From the NCBI RefSeq assembly GCF_007096885.1, contig NZ_VJNO01000009.1, forward strand, positions 62,001-126,000: 64,000 nt of DNA, given 5' to 3'. Positions 21,795 through 29,205 of this stretch are shown in pieces; positions within the stretch are counted from its first letter, which is position 1; every line of letters begins with the position of its first letter. Under the pieces are notes generated by a model that did not search any database, was not told where the DNA came from, and saw only the letters and a program-made list of their open reading frames with translations. The DNA comes from Streptomyces sp. 130 (GTDB lineage: Bacteria > Actinomycetota > Actinomycetes > Streptomycetales > Streptomycetaceae). Position numbers and translations under genes: made by a program.

Positions 21795-22337
21795 ATGGAC
21801 AGCAACGGGGTCGTCGAGTGGGTCGTGGTCGAGAGCGGCATCGGTCCGCTGCTCCTGGCCGCGACGGAGACCGGACTGGTCTGCGTGGTCTTCCACGCCC
21901 GCCCGGAGATACGGGACGAGGTGCTGGACCGGCTGCGCGGCCGGCTCGGCGCGGAGCCGGTGGAGGCCCCCGGCTCCGCCCGGCTGGCCGAGCCGATACG
22001 CCAGCTCGCGGCGTACTTCGCGGGGACGCTGCGGGAGTTCTCGCTCGACCTGGACTGGTCGCTGACCGCCGGCTTCAACCGCCAGGTGCTGCGGGAGCTG
22101 GCCCGGGGCGTGCCGTACGGGACGGTCGCCGGTTACGGAGAGCTGGCCGGGCGGGTGGGGCAGCCGGGCGCGGCCCAGGCGGTCGGCGCGGCGATGGGCT
22201 CCAATCCCCTGCCTGTCGTGGTGCCGTGCCACCGGGTGGTGGAGAGCGACGGCGGGATCGGCGGCTTCGGCGGCGGCCTGGAGACGAAGCGGCGGCTGCT
22301 GGCGCTGGAAGGGGTGCTGCCGGAGCCGCTGTTCTGA
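21795..22337 (+). CDS. ogt: Methylated-DNA--protein-cysteine S-methyltransferase
   Basis: 180 aa. A suicide repair protein that transfers methyl from O6-methylguanine or O4-methylthymine to its own Cys. The active site PVVVPCHRVV is near residue 145, and the helix-turn-helix with arginine finger precedes it (GFNRQVLRELARGVPYGTVA, GYGELAGRVGQPGAAQAVG). GGFGGGLETKRRLLALE is the conserved tail. Its promoter matches the uvrB damage promoter with the same 6-nt distance to the ATG, so induction by DNA damage without a leader is expected. It converges with a methyltransferase gene 9 bp away. Confidence 0.96.
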   Translation: MDSNGVVEWVVVESGIGPLLLAATETGLVCVVFHARPEIRDEVLDRLRGRLGAEPVEAPGSARLAEPIRQLAAYFAGTLREFSLDLDWSLTAGFNRQVLRELARGVPYGTVAGYGELAGRVGQPGAAQAVGAAMGSNPLPVVVPCHRVVESDGGIGGFGGGLETKRRLLALEGVLPEPLF

Positions 22338-22346
22338 GCGGTGCCG

Positions 22347-23168
22347 TCAGGCGGGGTCCGGGTCCGCGTCCGGCCGGTGCGCGACCAGCACCGGCTGGAA
22401 GAAGCCCGTGTCCGCCGGGTCGTGCCAGACGGGCTCCGTCAGGCCGGCCCCTCGGGCGAATCCGGTGAGCTGGTCCCGCGTGAGCGCCCAGTACGTCGTG
22501 CGGCGCGTGCGCACGTCCCAGCCGTCGCCGCCCCCTGCCGCGGGGTGCAGCTGGAAGTGCTCCAGGTCGTAGCGCTCGCCGTCCGGTCGCCAGTGCCACA
22601 GCTGGAAGGTGACGATCCGGCCGCCCGGCTCCTCCCTGACCTGCGGCGGCGTGGACGCGGGCCGCTCGCCGCGCAGCCGGTCGTACGGCCGGGTGGAGAC
22701 CAGCAGTACGCCGCCGGGGCGCAGCACCCTGTGCATCTCGCCGAGCGCCGCCTCCACCGCTTTCGGGGTGAGCAGGTGCGGCAGCGAGTTGTCGGCGCAC
22801 ACGACGACGTCGAAGGAGCGGTCGGCGAACGGCAGCCGGGTCATGTCGGCGGCCGTCGTGCGCAGGTGCAGGCCGCGCGCGGCCGCCTCCTTCGCGGCGC
22901 GGGCCGCCGCGGCGGGGCTCAGGTCGCTTCCGGTGACCCGGTGCCCGAGCGCGGCGAGGCCGAGGGCCTGGGTGCCGATGCCGCAGGCGCAGTCCAGCAC
23001 GTCGTACGCGGCGCCCGCGCCGAGCGCCGTGCCGATCAGGCCGGACAGCGCGGCGGCCTGGCGCTCGATGCTCGCCTGCCAGTCGGCGTACATGAGGTCG
23101 TAGTCGGAGGCCAGGCCGTCGTAGAAGTCACGTACGGAGGAGGCGGGCCGGCCGGTCGCGGAAGGCAT
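22347..23168 (-). CDS. Class I SAM-dependent methyltransferase
   Basis: 273 aa. The SAM motif I is VLDCACGIGTQALGLAALGH near residue 58, followed by TGSDLSPAAAARA (motif II), FDVVVCADNSLPHLL and LRPGGVLLVSTRPYD. The substrate is not evident; the C-terminal half has the beta-strand content of small-molecule methyltransferases (YWALTRDQLTGFARGAGL). ATG 23168 is the only plausible start. It converges with ogt and is divergent from psuG, with no sign of an operon. Confidence 0.88.
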   Translation of the reverse strand: MPSATGRPASSVRDFYDGLASDYDLMYADWQASIERQAAALSGLIGTALGAGAAYDVLDCACGIGTQALGLAALGHRVTGSDLSPAAAARAAKEAAARGLHLRTTAADMTRLPFADRSFDVVVCADNSLPHLLTPKAVEAALGEMHRVLRPGGVLLVSTRPYDRLRGERPASTPPQVREEPGGRIVTFQLWHWRPDGERYDLEHFQLHPAAGGGDGWDVRTRRTTYWALTRDQLTGFARGAGLTEPVWHDPADTGFFQPVLVAHRPDADPDPA

Positions 23169-23273
23169 GGGCCGACCTTAGGCCCCGGCGCGCCGCCGCT
23201 GACGGGAAGTTTCGCGCCACCGGCCGGGGCCGCTCACGTTTGAGTCCCGCCCACCCGCGACAGGGATGTGGAC

Positions 23274-24215
23274 ATGTCACTCAACGCGCCCCTCCACGCC
23301 ACCCCGTACGCGCCGGTCCTCTCCGCCGAGGTGCGGGCCGCCCTCGCCGCGCACCGGCCGGTCGTCGCCCTGGAGTCGACGATCATCGCCCACGGCCTCC
23401 CTCGCCCCCGCAATCTGCGGGTCGCCGGGGAGCTGGAGGGGCTCGTCCGGTCCGCGGGGGCCGTGCCCGCGACCGTGGCGGTGCTGGACGGGCGGGCCAG
23501 GATCGGTCTGGACAAGGCGGAGCTGGAGCGGGTGGCCGAGGACCCGGGGATGCGCAAGCTGGGGCACCGCGACCTCGCCCCGGCGCTGGCGGCCGGGGCG
23601 AGCGGGGCGACGACCGTGTCGGCCACCGCCTTCCTGGCGGCCCGGGCCGGGCTGCGGGTCTTCGCGACCGGCGGTCTCGGCGGGGTGCACCGGGGCTGGA
23701 CGCAGACGCAGGACGAGTCGGCGGACCTGCGGCTGCTGGCGCGGACGGGGATCACCGTGGTCTGCGCGGGCGTGAAGTCGATCCTGGACGTCCCGGCCAC
23801 GCTGCAACGGCTGGAGACGCTCGGTGTCGGGGTGCTCGGCTACGGCACGGGGACGTTCCCCGGGTTCTACCTCAGCAGTTCCGGCGAGCCGGTCGACTGG
23901 ACGGTGACCTCGCCCGAGGAGGTCGCCGAGGTGATGCGCGCCCAGGACGCGCTGGGCGGCCCCGAGGCCGCGCTGATCGTGGCCAACCCCGTACCGGAGG
24001 AGGCGCAGCTGGACCCCGGTCTGCACGACCGGGTGCTGGCCGAGGCGCTGGAGGCGTGCCGGGAGCGGGGGGTCACGGGGCAGGCGGTCACGCCGTTCCT
24101 GCTGGACCATCTGGTGCGGCGCACCGGGGGCGCCTCGCTGGAGGCGAACCTCGCGGCGGTCCGGGGCAATGTGGCACTCGCCGCCCGGATCGCCACCGCC
24201 TGGGCGGCGCGGTGA
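23274..24215 (+). CDS. psuG: Pseudouridine-5'-phosphate glycosidase
   Basis: 313 aa. The start is set at ATG 23274, with AGGGA 7 nt upstream; GTG 23268 is an in-frame alternative but too close to that site. Family blocks: ALESTIIAHGLPRPRN (residue about 30), GRARIGLDKAELERVA, KLGHRDLAPALAAGASGATT, VFATGGLGGVHRG and VVCAGVKSILDVPATLQRLE. PsuG splits pseudouridine 5'-phosphate to uracil and ribose 5-phosphate (physiologically the breakdown direction). The next gene, a PfkB kinase, overlaps its stop by GTGA and probably supplies the phosphorylated substrate. Confidence 0.96.
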   Translation: MSLNAPLHATPYAPVLSAEVRAALAAHRPVVALESTIIAHGLPRPRNLRVAGELEGLVRSAGAVPATVAVLDGRARIGLDKAELERVAEDPGMRKLGHRDLAPALAAGASGATTVSATAFLAARAGLRVFATGGLGGVHRGWTQTQDESADLRLLARTGITVVCAGVKSILDVPATLQRLETLGVGVLGYGTGTFPGFYLSSSGEPVDWTVTSPEEVAEVMRAQDALGGPEAALIVANPVPEEAQLDPGLHDRVLAEALEACRERGVTGQAVTPFLLDHLVRRTGGASLEANLAAVRGNVALAARIATAWAAR

Positions 24216-25114
24216 GCGGCGGCCTCCTCGTCGTCGGGGACGTGGTCACCGATGTGGTGGCCCGGCACGGATCGGCGCTGGCCCACGGCACGGACACGGC
24301 GGCCGTGATCCGGACCCGGGCGGGCGGCGCGGGGGCCAACGTCGCCTGCTGGGCGGCGCGCGCGGGCTGCCGGGACGTGCGGCTGCTGGCCCGGGTGGGC
24401 GCCGACTCGGCGGACTGGCACCGCGGGCTGCTGCGGCGGGCGGGGGTGCGCGGGCTGCTCGCGGTGGACCCGGAGGCGCCGACCGCGACCGTCGTCGCCC
24501 TGGTGGACGCCGCCGCCGAGCGCACCTTCCTCACCGACAGCGGCGCGGTGCTGCGGCTCTCCCCCGATGACTGGTCGCCCGCGCTGCTCGACGGGGTCGC
24601 CCATCTCCACCTGTCGGGCTATCTGCTGTTCGCCGCGACGAGCCGGGCGACGGCCCTGCTCGCCCTGCGGGAGGCCGTGCGGCGGAACGTTCCGGTGAGC
24701 GTGGACCCCGCGTCGGCCGGCTTCCTGGCGCAGCTCGGTGTCGACCGGTTCCTCGCCCTGACCGAGCGGGCGGACCTGCTGCTGCCCAACGCGGACGAGG
24801 CCCGGCTGCTCACCGGGCTGCCGGACCCCGCGGACGCGGCGGCCAAGCTGAGCATGCCCGCCCGCCGGGTCGTGGTGACGCTCGGCGAGGGCGGGGCGCT
24901 GCTCGCCACCGGGGGCGCGGTGACCGGCCGGGTCCCGGCGGAGCCGGTCGGGCGGGCCGTGGACTCGACCGGCGCGGGCGACGCGTTCACCGGCGGCTTC
25001 CTCGCGGCCCGGCTGGCGGGCGCGGACGACGGGGCCGCGGCGGCGGCCGGGTGCCGGGCGGGGGCGGAGGCCGTCGCGACGGTGGGCGGGCGTCCGCCGT
25101 TGCCGGGTGAGTAG
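24212..25114 (+). CDS. PfkB-family sugar/nucleoside kinase, probable pseudouridine kinase
   Basis: 300 aa, GTG 24212 overlapping the psuG stop. PfkB features: N-terminal GGLLVVGDVVTDVVARHG, substrate-binding GGAGANVACWAARAG, and the C-terminal signature DSTGAGDAFTGGFLAARLAG with catalytic Asp. The family phosphorylates ribose-type sugars or nucleosides. Coupling to psuG makes pseudouridine the likely substrate (inference from context; adenosine or ribokinase activity cannot be excluded). Its stop codon lies inside a hairpin shared with the converging gene. Confidence 0.9.
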   Translation: MSGGLLVVGDVVTDVVARHGSALAHGTDTAAVIRTRAGGAGANVACWAARAGCRDVRLLARVGADSADWHRGLLRRAGVRGLLAVDPEAPTATVVALVDAAAERTFLTDSGAVLRLSPDDWSPALLDGVAHLHLSGYLLFAATSRATALLALREAVRRNVPVSVDPASAGFLAQLGVDRFLALTERADLLLPNADEARLLTGLPDPADAAAKLSMPARRVVVTLGEGGALLATGGAVTGRVPAEPVGRAVDSTGAGDAFTGGFLAARLAGADDGAAAAAGCRAGAEAVATVGGRPPLPGE

Positions 25115-25140
25115 CGGGACTCGAACCCGCACGTCTCACC
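25106..25140. terminator. Shared hairpin with a tRNA T-arm-like core between convergent genes
   Basis: GGTGAG (25106-25111) pairs with CTCACC (25135-25140). Inside, GCGGG (25114-25118) pairs with CCCGC (25126-25130) around a 7-nt loop that reads TTCGAGT on the minus strand. That inner hairpin equals a canonical tRNA T-arm. Both convergent stop codons are embedded. It probably acts as a two-way terminator; the remaining parts of a tRNA are absent. Confidence 0.6.
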
Positions 25141-25774
25141 GCAGTCCCGTCCACGCCGGGTGCGCCGGGTCGTCCGCGCGCACCACCGCGTCCGCGCCGT
25201 CGGCGGGCGCCACCTCGTCCTCGTACCGCTCGAAGGCGGGCAGGGTCCACAGTTCGTCCTGCGGCGTGCGCCTGCGCAGCGCACCCGCCGAGAGGCGCAG
25301 GTGGACGGCGAGGTCGAACGGGAACCAGTGCCCGAGCAGCAGCGGGCCGTGCAGGAGCAGCACCCCGCCCTCCGGCAGCCGGTGGTACGGGCTGCGGGTG
25401 GCCCGGTCCGTCGCCGGGTCCCACAGGTCGGGCAGCACCCGCCCGCTGCCGCCCGGTTCCAGGGGGCCGAACACCTCGCGCCACAGGGCGCCGGTGTCGA
25501 ACCAGCTGCCGAAGTACGAGTCCGGGTCCCGTTTCCCGTACTCGTAGCGCAGGCTCGCCGGCCGCAGGAATCCGGCGGTGGACACGGGGAGCACGGCGCG
25601 GCCCCGCAGCCGCAGCGCCTCGGCGGCCGACTCGGCCAGGTCGCCGGGGCGGGCGGCCGGGGCGCCGTCGACGGCGATCTTCAGCCAGGGTCCGCCGTCG
25701 GCCGGTTCCAGCGCGTCGGCGTGCGCGGCGAGCGCGTCCGTCAGCCGTTCCCAGGTGATCGCTTCGAATCGCAC
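25136..25774 (-). CDS. Uridine kinase-like protein (P-loop kinase family, uncertain)
   Basis: 212 aa from GTG 25774 (MRFEAITWERLTDALAAHAD). Related proteins are usually called uridine kinases. Visible features are LKIAVDGAPAARPGDLAESA in the place of the P-loop (a degenerate match: no GKS/T), RGRAVLPVSTAGFLRPASLR, and a C-terminal GVLLLHGPLLLGHWFPFDLA. Without a clear Walker A I cannot be sure of activity. It converges with the pseudouridine salvage pair, which makes a pyrimidine-nucleoside role attractive but unproven. Confidence 0.7.
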   Translation of the reverse strand: MRFEAITWERLTDALAAHADALEPADGGPWLKIAVDGAPAARPGDLAESAAEALRLRGRAVLPVSTAGFLRPASLRYEYGKRDPDSYFGSWFDTGALWREVFGPLEPGGSGRVLPDLWDPATDRATRSPYHRLPEGGVLLLHGPLLLGHWFPFDLAVHLRLSAGALRRRTPQDELWTLPAFERYEDEVAPADGADAVVRADDPAHPAWTGLR

Positions 25775-25858
25775 CCGTCCATCATCGCGCGTCCCGCCCG
25801 GTGGCCGGATGCCGGAATCCCGCCGCCGGAAACCGCCTCGGCGGTTAACGTCGTGGCC

Positions 25859-26224
25859 ATGGATCTCGCATTCGCCCGTGAGTTCGCGGCGCGCTGGCAG
25901 GACGACTGGAACTCCCGCGACCTGGAGCGCATCCTGACGCACTATCACGAGGACGTGACCTTCAGTTCCCCGATGATCGCGCGGTTCACCGGCGACCCGT
26001 CCGGGACCGTGCGCGGAAAGGACGCCCTGCGGGCGTACTGGAAGCGCGGGCTCGAACTCATCCCGGACCTGGAGTTCGAGGTGATGGACGTCCGGGCGGG
26101 CGTCGACACGCTCGTGATCGACTACCGCAACCAGATCGGCGGCCGGGTGTACGAGGTGCTGACCCTCCGCGACGGGCTGGTGGTCGCCGGGCTCGGCGCG
26201 TACGGGGAGACGCTCGCCCGCTGA
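25859..26224 (+). CDS. SnoaL/NTF2-like small protein
   Basis: 121 aa. N-terminal helix FAREFAARWQDDWNSRDLER, then THYHEDVTFSSPMIARFTG, GKDALRAYWKRGLELIPDLE and the sheet strands VIDYRNQIGGRVYEVLTLRD. This is the NTF2-like cone fold used by SnoaL-type cyclases, isomerases and binding proteins. No catalytic assignment is possible. A TAACGT -10 hexamer ends 7 nt before the ATG and there is no ribosome site, so the mRNA is probably leaderless. Confidence 0.8.
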   Translation: MDLAFAREFAARWQDDWNSRDLERILTHYHEDVTFSSPMIARFTGDPSGTVRGKDALRAYWKRGLELIPDLEFEVMDVRAGVDTLVIDYRNQIGGRVYEVLTLRDGLVVAGLGAYGETLAR

Positions 26225-26258
26225 CGGCGGGCCGCCGGGCGAGCGCCGCCGCGAGGGG

Positions 26259-26774
26259 TCACCTCCCCGGCCGGCACTCCACCGGATCGGCGTCGTCGGA
26301 GAGCGGGCTGCCCTCGGGCAGCAGATAGGTCACCCAGAGCACGACGGGCTCGCTGCCGAGGTTGCGTCCGATGTGGCGGTGGTTCCGCCCGGCCGGCTCG
26401 ACGAAGGTCGTGCCGGCCGGCGTCTCCTCGACCGTGCAGTCGTCCAGGGTGCGGGTGAGCGTGCCGGACTTGACGACGACGATCAGCTGGCCCCGGTGGG
26501 TGTGCCAGCCGGTGGAGCCGCCCGGCGCGATGGTGGCGGTGGTGAAGGTGACGTCCGCCCGGCCCTCGGGGGCTTCCACCCTGAGCGGGCCGGGCGAGGT
26601 GCCCTCGGCGACCACGGTGGCGGTCACCCCGCTGCCGGGCGTTGCACCGGCCGCCGTCGGTACGAAGGCGAGCGCGGCCACGCCCGCCGCGGTGACGAGC
26701 GCCCGGCCCGGCCGCCCCTGCCGTCCCCGCCGTCCCTGCTGCCCCGTCAGGCTCCGCTGTCCGTCGGTCCCCAC
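26259..26774 (-). CDS. Secreted cupin-domain protein
   Basis: 171 aa, GTG start at 26774 with GGAGA upstream. A basic N-terminus (RRGRQGRPGRALVTAAGVAA) leads into a signal peptide, with cleavage near AGA-TP at about residue 44. The cupin metal-binding motifs are GGSTGWHTHRGQLIVVV (His-x-His and a Gln where Glu is common) and AGRNHRHIGRN for the second motif. Probably an extracytoplasmic metal-binding beta barrel; function unknown. It converges with the SnoaL-like gene. Confidence 0.85.
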   Translation of the reverse strand: MGTDGQRSLTGQQGRRGRQGRPGRALVTAAGVAALAFVPTAAGATPGSGVTATVVAEGTSPGPLRVEAPEGRADVTFTTATIAPGGSTGWHTHRGQLIVVVKSGTLTRTLDDCTVEETPAGTTFVEPAGRNHRHIGRNLGSEPVVLWVTYLLPEGSPLSDDADPVECRPGR

Positions 26775-26876
26775 GCGCCTCTCCCGCCTTCTGGTGTCAC
26801 GGCCGTCGCAAATGTCCCGACGTTACCCGGAACGGGGCCGCGGGAATCACACCACCGGCATCCGGCCCAACCGCCG

Positions 26877-27542
26877 TCAGCGACCGCGCAGCTCCTCGGC
26901 CAGCGCGCCGTCCCCGGACACCTCGATCCGGCCGTCCCCGACCGCCTCGGCGAACGTCGGTTCGCCGCGCCCCAGCGCCAGGCACAGCTCCGCGTCGAGG
27001 ACGATGCGCGCGTCGGCGTCGGCGGCGGGCCCGTCCCCGTACACCGGCTCGCCGGCGGCCACCTCGCCCGTACGGATGTGGAACTCGCCCTCGTCCAGCC
27101 GTACATCGAGCACGCCCGTGGCCGCCCCCTTCAGGGCGCTCAGCAGGGGGAGCGCGAACCAGTGCGCCCGGACCGCGTCCGTGGGCCGCCGCTCGGCCAG
27201 CGCGGGGGCGCCCCACTCGGCGAGCGCGGCGAGGACCGGCAGCAGGCCGTGCCCGCGTGCGGTGAGCGCGTACACCGTGGCGGCGGCCGGCGGCGGGAGC
27301 CTGCGGCGGGTGACGAGGCCGCCCTGCTCCATGTCCTTGAGCCGGGAGGCCAGCACGTCCGTGCTGACGCCCGGCAGGTCGGCGTGGAGATCGGTGTACC
27401 GGCGGGGACCGGCCAGCAGTTCACGGACGATCAGCAGCGTCCACCGGTCGCCGACGGCGTCCAGCGCCCGGGCACCGGCGCAGAACTGGTCGTAACTCCG
27501 GCGGCGGGCCGGGCGGGTCGCTGGCTGTGGCTGACGTGGCAT
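26877..27542 (-). CDS. HxlR-family transcriptional regulator
   Basis: 221 aa from ATG 27542 (MPRQPQPATRPARRRSYDQF); two in-frame ATGs upstream (27560, 27656) are possible but would run through the operator. The winged-helix HxlR domain spans residues 20-115: CAGARALDAVGDRWTLLIVRE, GPRRYTDLHADLPGVSTDVL and RLKDMEQGGLVTRRRLPPPA. The C-terminal 100 residues form an SCP2-like ligand-binding region (PVYGDGPAADADARIVLDA). It is divergent from the aminotransferase gene across an 85-bp gap holding a long dyad, so it probably regulates itself and perhaps that gene. Confidence 0.9.
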   Translation of the reverse strand: MPRQPQPATRPARRRSYDQFCAGARALDAVGDRWTLLIVRELLAGPRRYTDLHADLPGVSTDVLASRLKDMEQGGLVTRRRLPPPAAATVYALTARGHGLLPVLAALAEWGAPALAERRPTDAVRAHWFALPLLSALKGAATGVLDVRLDEGEFHIRTGEVAAGEPVYGDGPAADADARIVLDAELCLALGRGEPTFAEAVGDGRIEVSGDGALAEELRGR

Positions 27543-27564
27543 GCGACGCAGTCTAGACATGTTG

Positions 27565-27598
27565 TTGGACTTTCCAAGCCCGGGCTTGGTAAAACCAA
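27565..27598. promoter_or_regulatory. Bipartite dyad operator between HxlR gene and aminotransferase gene
   Basis: The core CCAAGCCCGGGCTTGG (27574-27589) is a perfect 16-bp palindrome. TTGG (27565-27568) and CCAA (27595-27598) lie at mirror positions outside it, giving four TTGG/CCAA half-sites about one helical turn apart. It lies in the gap between the two start codons and is probably bound by the HxlR dimer. Confidence 0.75.
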
Positions 27599-27627
27599 GT
27601 ATCGCAATCGGGTCGGGGAGGCACCGC

Positions 27628-28839
27628 ATGGAATTCCGCCAGTCCAGCAAGCTCAACGAGGTCTGTTACGAGATCCGGGGCCCCGTCATCGAGCACGCCA
27701 ACGCCCTGGAGGAGGCGGGCCACAGCGTGCTCCGGCTCAACACGGGCAACCCGGCCCTCTTCGGCTTCGAGGCGCCGGAGGAGATCGTCCAGGACATGAT
27801 CCGGATGCTCCCGCAGGCGCACGGCTACACCGACTCGCGCGGCGTCCTGTCCGCCCGGCGCGCGGTGGTCCAGCGCTACCAGGCGATGGGCCTGACCGAG
27901 GTCGGCGTGGACGACGTCTTCCTCGGCAACGGCGTCTCCGAGCTCATCTCGATGGCCGTCCAGGGGCTCCTGGAGGACGGCGACGAGGTGCTGATCCCGT
28001 CCCCGGACTACCCGCTGTGGACCGCGGTCACGACGCTGGCCGGCGGGAAGGCCGTGCACTACACCTGCGACGAGGCGTCGGACTGGAATCCGGACGTCGC
28101 CGACATGGCCTCGAAGATCACCGACCGCACCCGGGCCGTGGTGATCATCAACCCCAACAACCCGACCGGTGCCGTCTATCCGCGCGAGGTCCTTCTGGAC
28201 ATCCTCGACCTGGCGCGCCGGCACGGCCTGATGGTGTTCGCCGACGAGATCTACGACCAGATCCTCTACGACGACGCGGAGCACCACAGCGTGGCGGTGC
28301 TCGCCCCGGACCTCGTCTGCCTCACCTTCAGCGGGCTCTCGAAGACGTACCGGGTGGCCGGGTTCCGCTCCGGCTGGATGGTGGTGTCGGGCCCGAAGCA
28401 GCACGCCCGCAGCTATCTGGAGGGGCTGACGATGCTCGCCTCGATGCGGCTGTGCCCCAACGCGCCCGCCCAGTACGCCATCCAGGCCGCGCTCGGCGGC
28501 CGGCAGTCGATCAAGGACCTGGTGGTGCCCGGCGGCAGGCTGTACGAGCAGCGCGACCGCGCCTGGCGGAAGCTGAACGAGATCCCGGGCGTGTCCTGCG
28601 TGAAGCCGAAGGGCGCGCTGTACGCCTTCCCGCGCATCGACCCGAAGGTGCACCCGATCGCGGACGACGAGAAGTTCGTCCTGGACCTGCTGCTGCGCGA
28701 GAAGATCCAGGTGGTCCAGGGCACCGGCTTCAACTACCCGCGCCCCGACCACTTCCGCATCCTCACCCTGCCGCACGCGGACGACCTGGACGCCGCGATC
28801 AGCCGGATCGGGCGGTTCCTGGCGGGGTACCGGCAGTGA
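27628..28839 (+). CDS. PLP-dependent aminotransferase, AlaA-like
   Basis: 403 aa, ATG 27628 with GGGGAGG 7 nt upstream. Fold-type I aminotransferase: RLNTGNPALFGFEAPEEIV, LGNGVSELISMAVQGLLEDG, INPNNPTGAVYP (substrate and PLP contacts), ADEIYDQILYD (Asp and Tyr contacting PLP), and FSGLSKTYRVAGFRSGWMV with the Schiff-base Lys in SGLSKTY. The N-terminus FRQSSKLNEVCYEIRGPVIE resembles the AlaA alanine transaminases, which make alanine from pyruvate and glutamate. Divergent from an HxlR regulator with a shared operator region. Confidence 0.92.
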   Translation: MEFRQSSKLNEVCYEIRGPVIEHANALEEAGHSVLRLNTGNPALFGFEAPEEIVQDMIRMLPQAHGYTDSRGVLSARRAVVQRYQAMGLTEVGVDDVFLGNGVSELISMAVQGLLEDGDEVLIPSPDYPLWTAVTTLAGGKAVHYTCDEASDWNPDVADMASKITDRTRAVVIINPNNPTGAVYPREVLLDILDLARRHGLMVFADEIYDQILYDDAEHHSVAVLAPDLVCLTFSGLSKTYRVAGFRSGWMVVSGPKQHARSYLEGLTMLASMRLCPNAPAQYAIQAALGGRQSIKDLVVPGGRLYEQRDRAWRKLNEIPGVSCVKPKGALYAFPRIDPKVHPIADDEKFVLDLLLREKIQVVQGTGFNYPRPDHFRILTLPHADDLDAAISRIGRFLAGYRQ

Positions 28840-28867
28840 GGGCCGGGGGGCCGCCGGAATGAGGAGC

Positions 28868-28898
28868 GGGCCCGGGGGCGTAGCCGGCCCCCGAGCCC
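28868..28898. terminator. GC-rich hairpin serving converging transcripts
   Basis: GGGCCCGGGGGCG (28868-28880) pairs with the GCCCCCGAGCCC side (to 28898), with one bulged base. It lies after the aminotransferase stop on the plus strand and immediately after the folded RNA on the minus strand, so it could end both transcripts. Confidence 0.65.
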
Positions 28899-28905
28899 TG
28901 TGATT

Positions 28906-29065
28906 GCCGCCCGCGTGACACGCCGGCACGTTTAAGGGCCCGCATCAGTTTCATGTCGTCGCGTCCTGCCTTTAGACGACCGCGGACCGAAGCTCCACGG
29001 GCCGGAGTCGAACCGGCATCTCGACGCCCACGGGCACGGGCCCGTTTGATCCGGCGATGGGCGGC
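28906..29065 (-). ncRNA. Y RNA-like (YrlA-type) RNA with a circularly permuted tRNA mimic
   Basis: On the minus strand all arms of a tRNA are present in permuted order. Anticodon-stem 3' strand CGTCG (29022-29026); variable AGAT; T-arm GCCGG-TTCGACT-CCGGC (29001-29017); acceptor 3' strand CCGTGGA (28994-29000); a cap containing cUUCGg; acceptor 5' strand TCCGCGG (28980-28986); UC; D-arm GTCT-AAAGGCA-GGAC (28963-28977); G26; anticodon-stem 5' strand CGACG (28957-28961). Acceptor (7 bp, one G-U) and anticodon (5 bp) stems pair fully. Tertiary identities U8, A14, A15/U48, G18G19, G26, G53, TTC, A58 and C61 are kept. Both ends extend into GGGCCCG/CGGGCCC, CGCCGG/CCGGCG and GCCGCCC/GGGCGGC helices. 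Capped acceptor and missing anticodon loop exclude a working tRNA; the plan is that of bacterial Y RNAs. No Ro/TROVE gene is in the window. Confidence 0.82.
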
Positions 29066-29205
29066 GCATGCTGAGCCTGGAGCGAGAGTCTGAGATTGAT
29101 CACGGTCTCCACCGGAGCCGCTTCGTCACGACAAACTTCAGTTTCAGCTTTGCGCTCCTCGCGCACCCCGACGGCTTCGACCGCCGCCGGGGAATCCATG
29201 GTCGG

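Noticed and set aside
25080..25160. Complete tRNA gene around the T-arm-like hairpin
   Set aside because: No acceptor partner, D-arm or anticodon arm is found on either side; the surroundings are coding DNA of two kinase genes.
28906..29065. Possible tmRNA or functional split tRNA
   Set aside because: There is no tag-coding frame or tmRNA 5' and 3' consensus, and the acceptor end is closed by a tetraloop with no CCA end, so it cannot be charged.
28945..29146. 9-bp direct repeats (TCAGTTTCA at 28945-28953 and 29138-29146) as ends of a mobile element
   Set aside because: Short, no transposase or inverted ends, and the left copy lies in an internal loop of the folded RNA.
28972..29199. 75-codon open frame between the unknown-protein gene and the RNA on the minus strand
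   Set aside because: It runs straight through the T-arm and acceptor hairpin, stops in the D-loop, and its second half is explained by RNA structure. A short real peptide at its start cannot be excluded.
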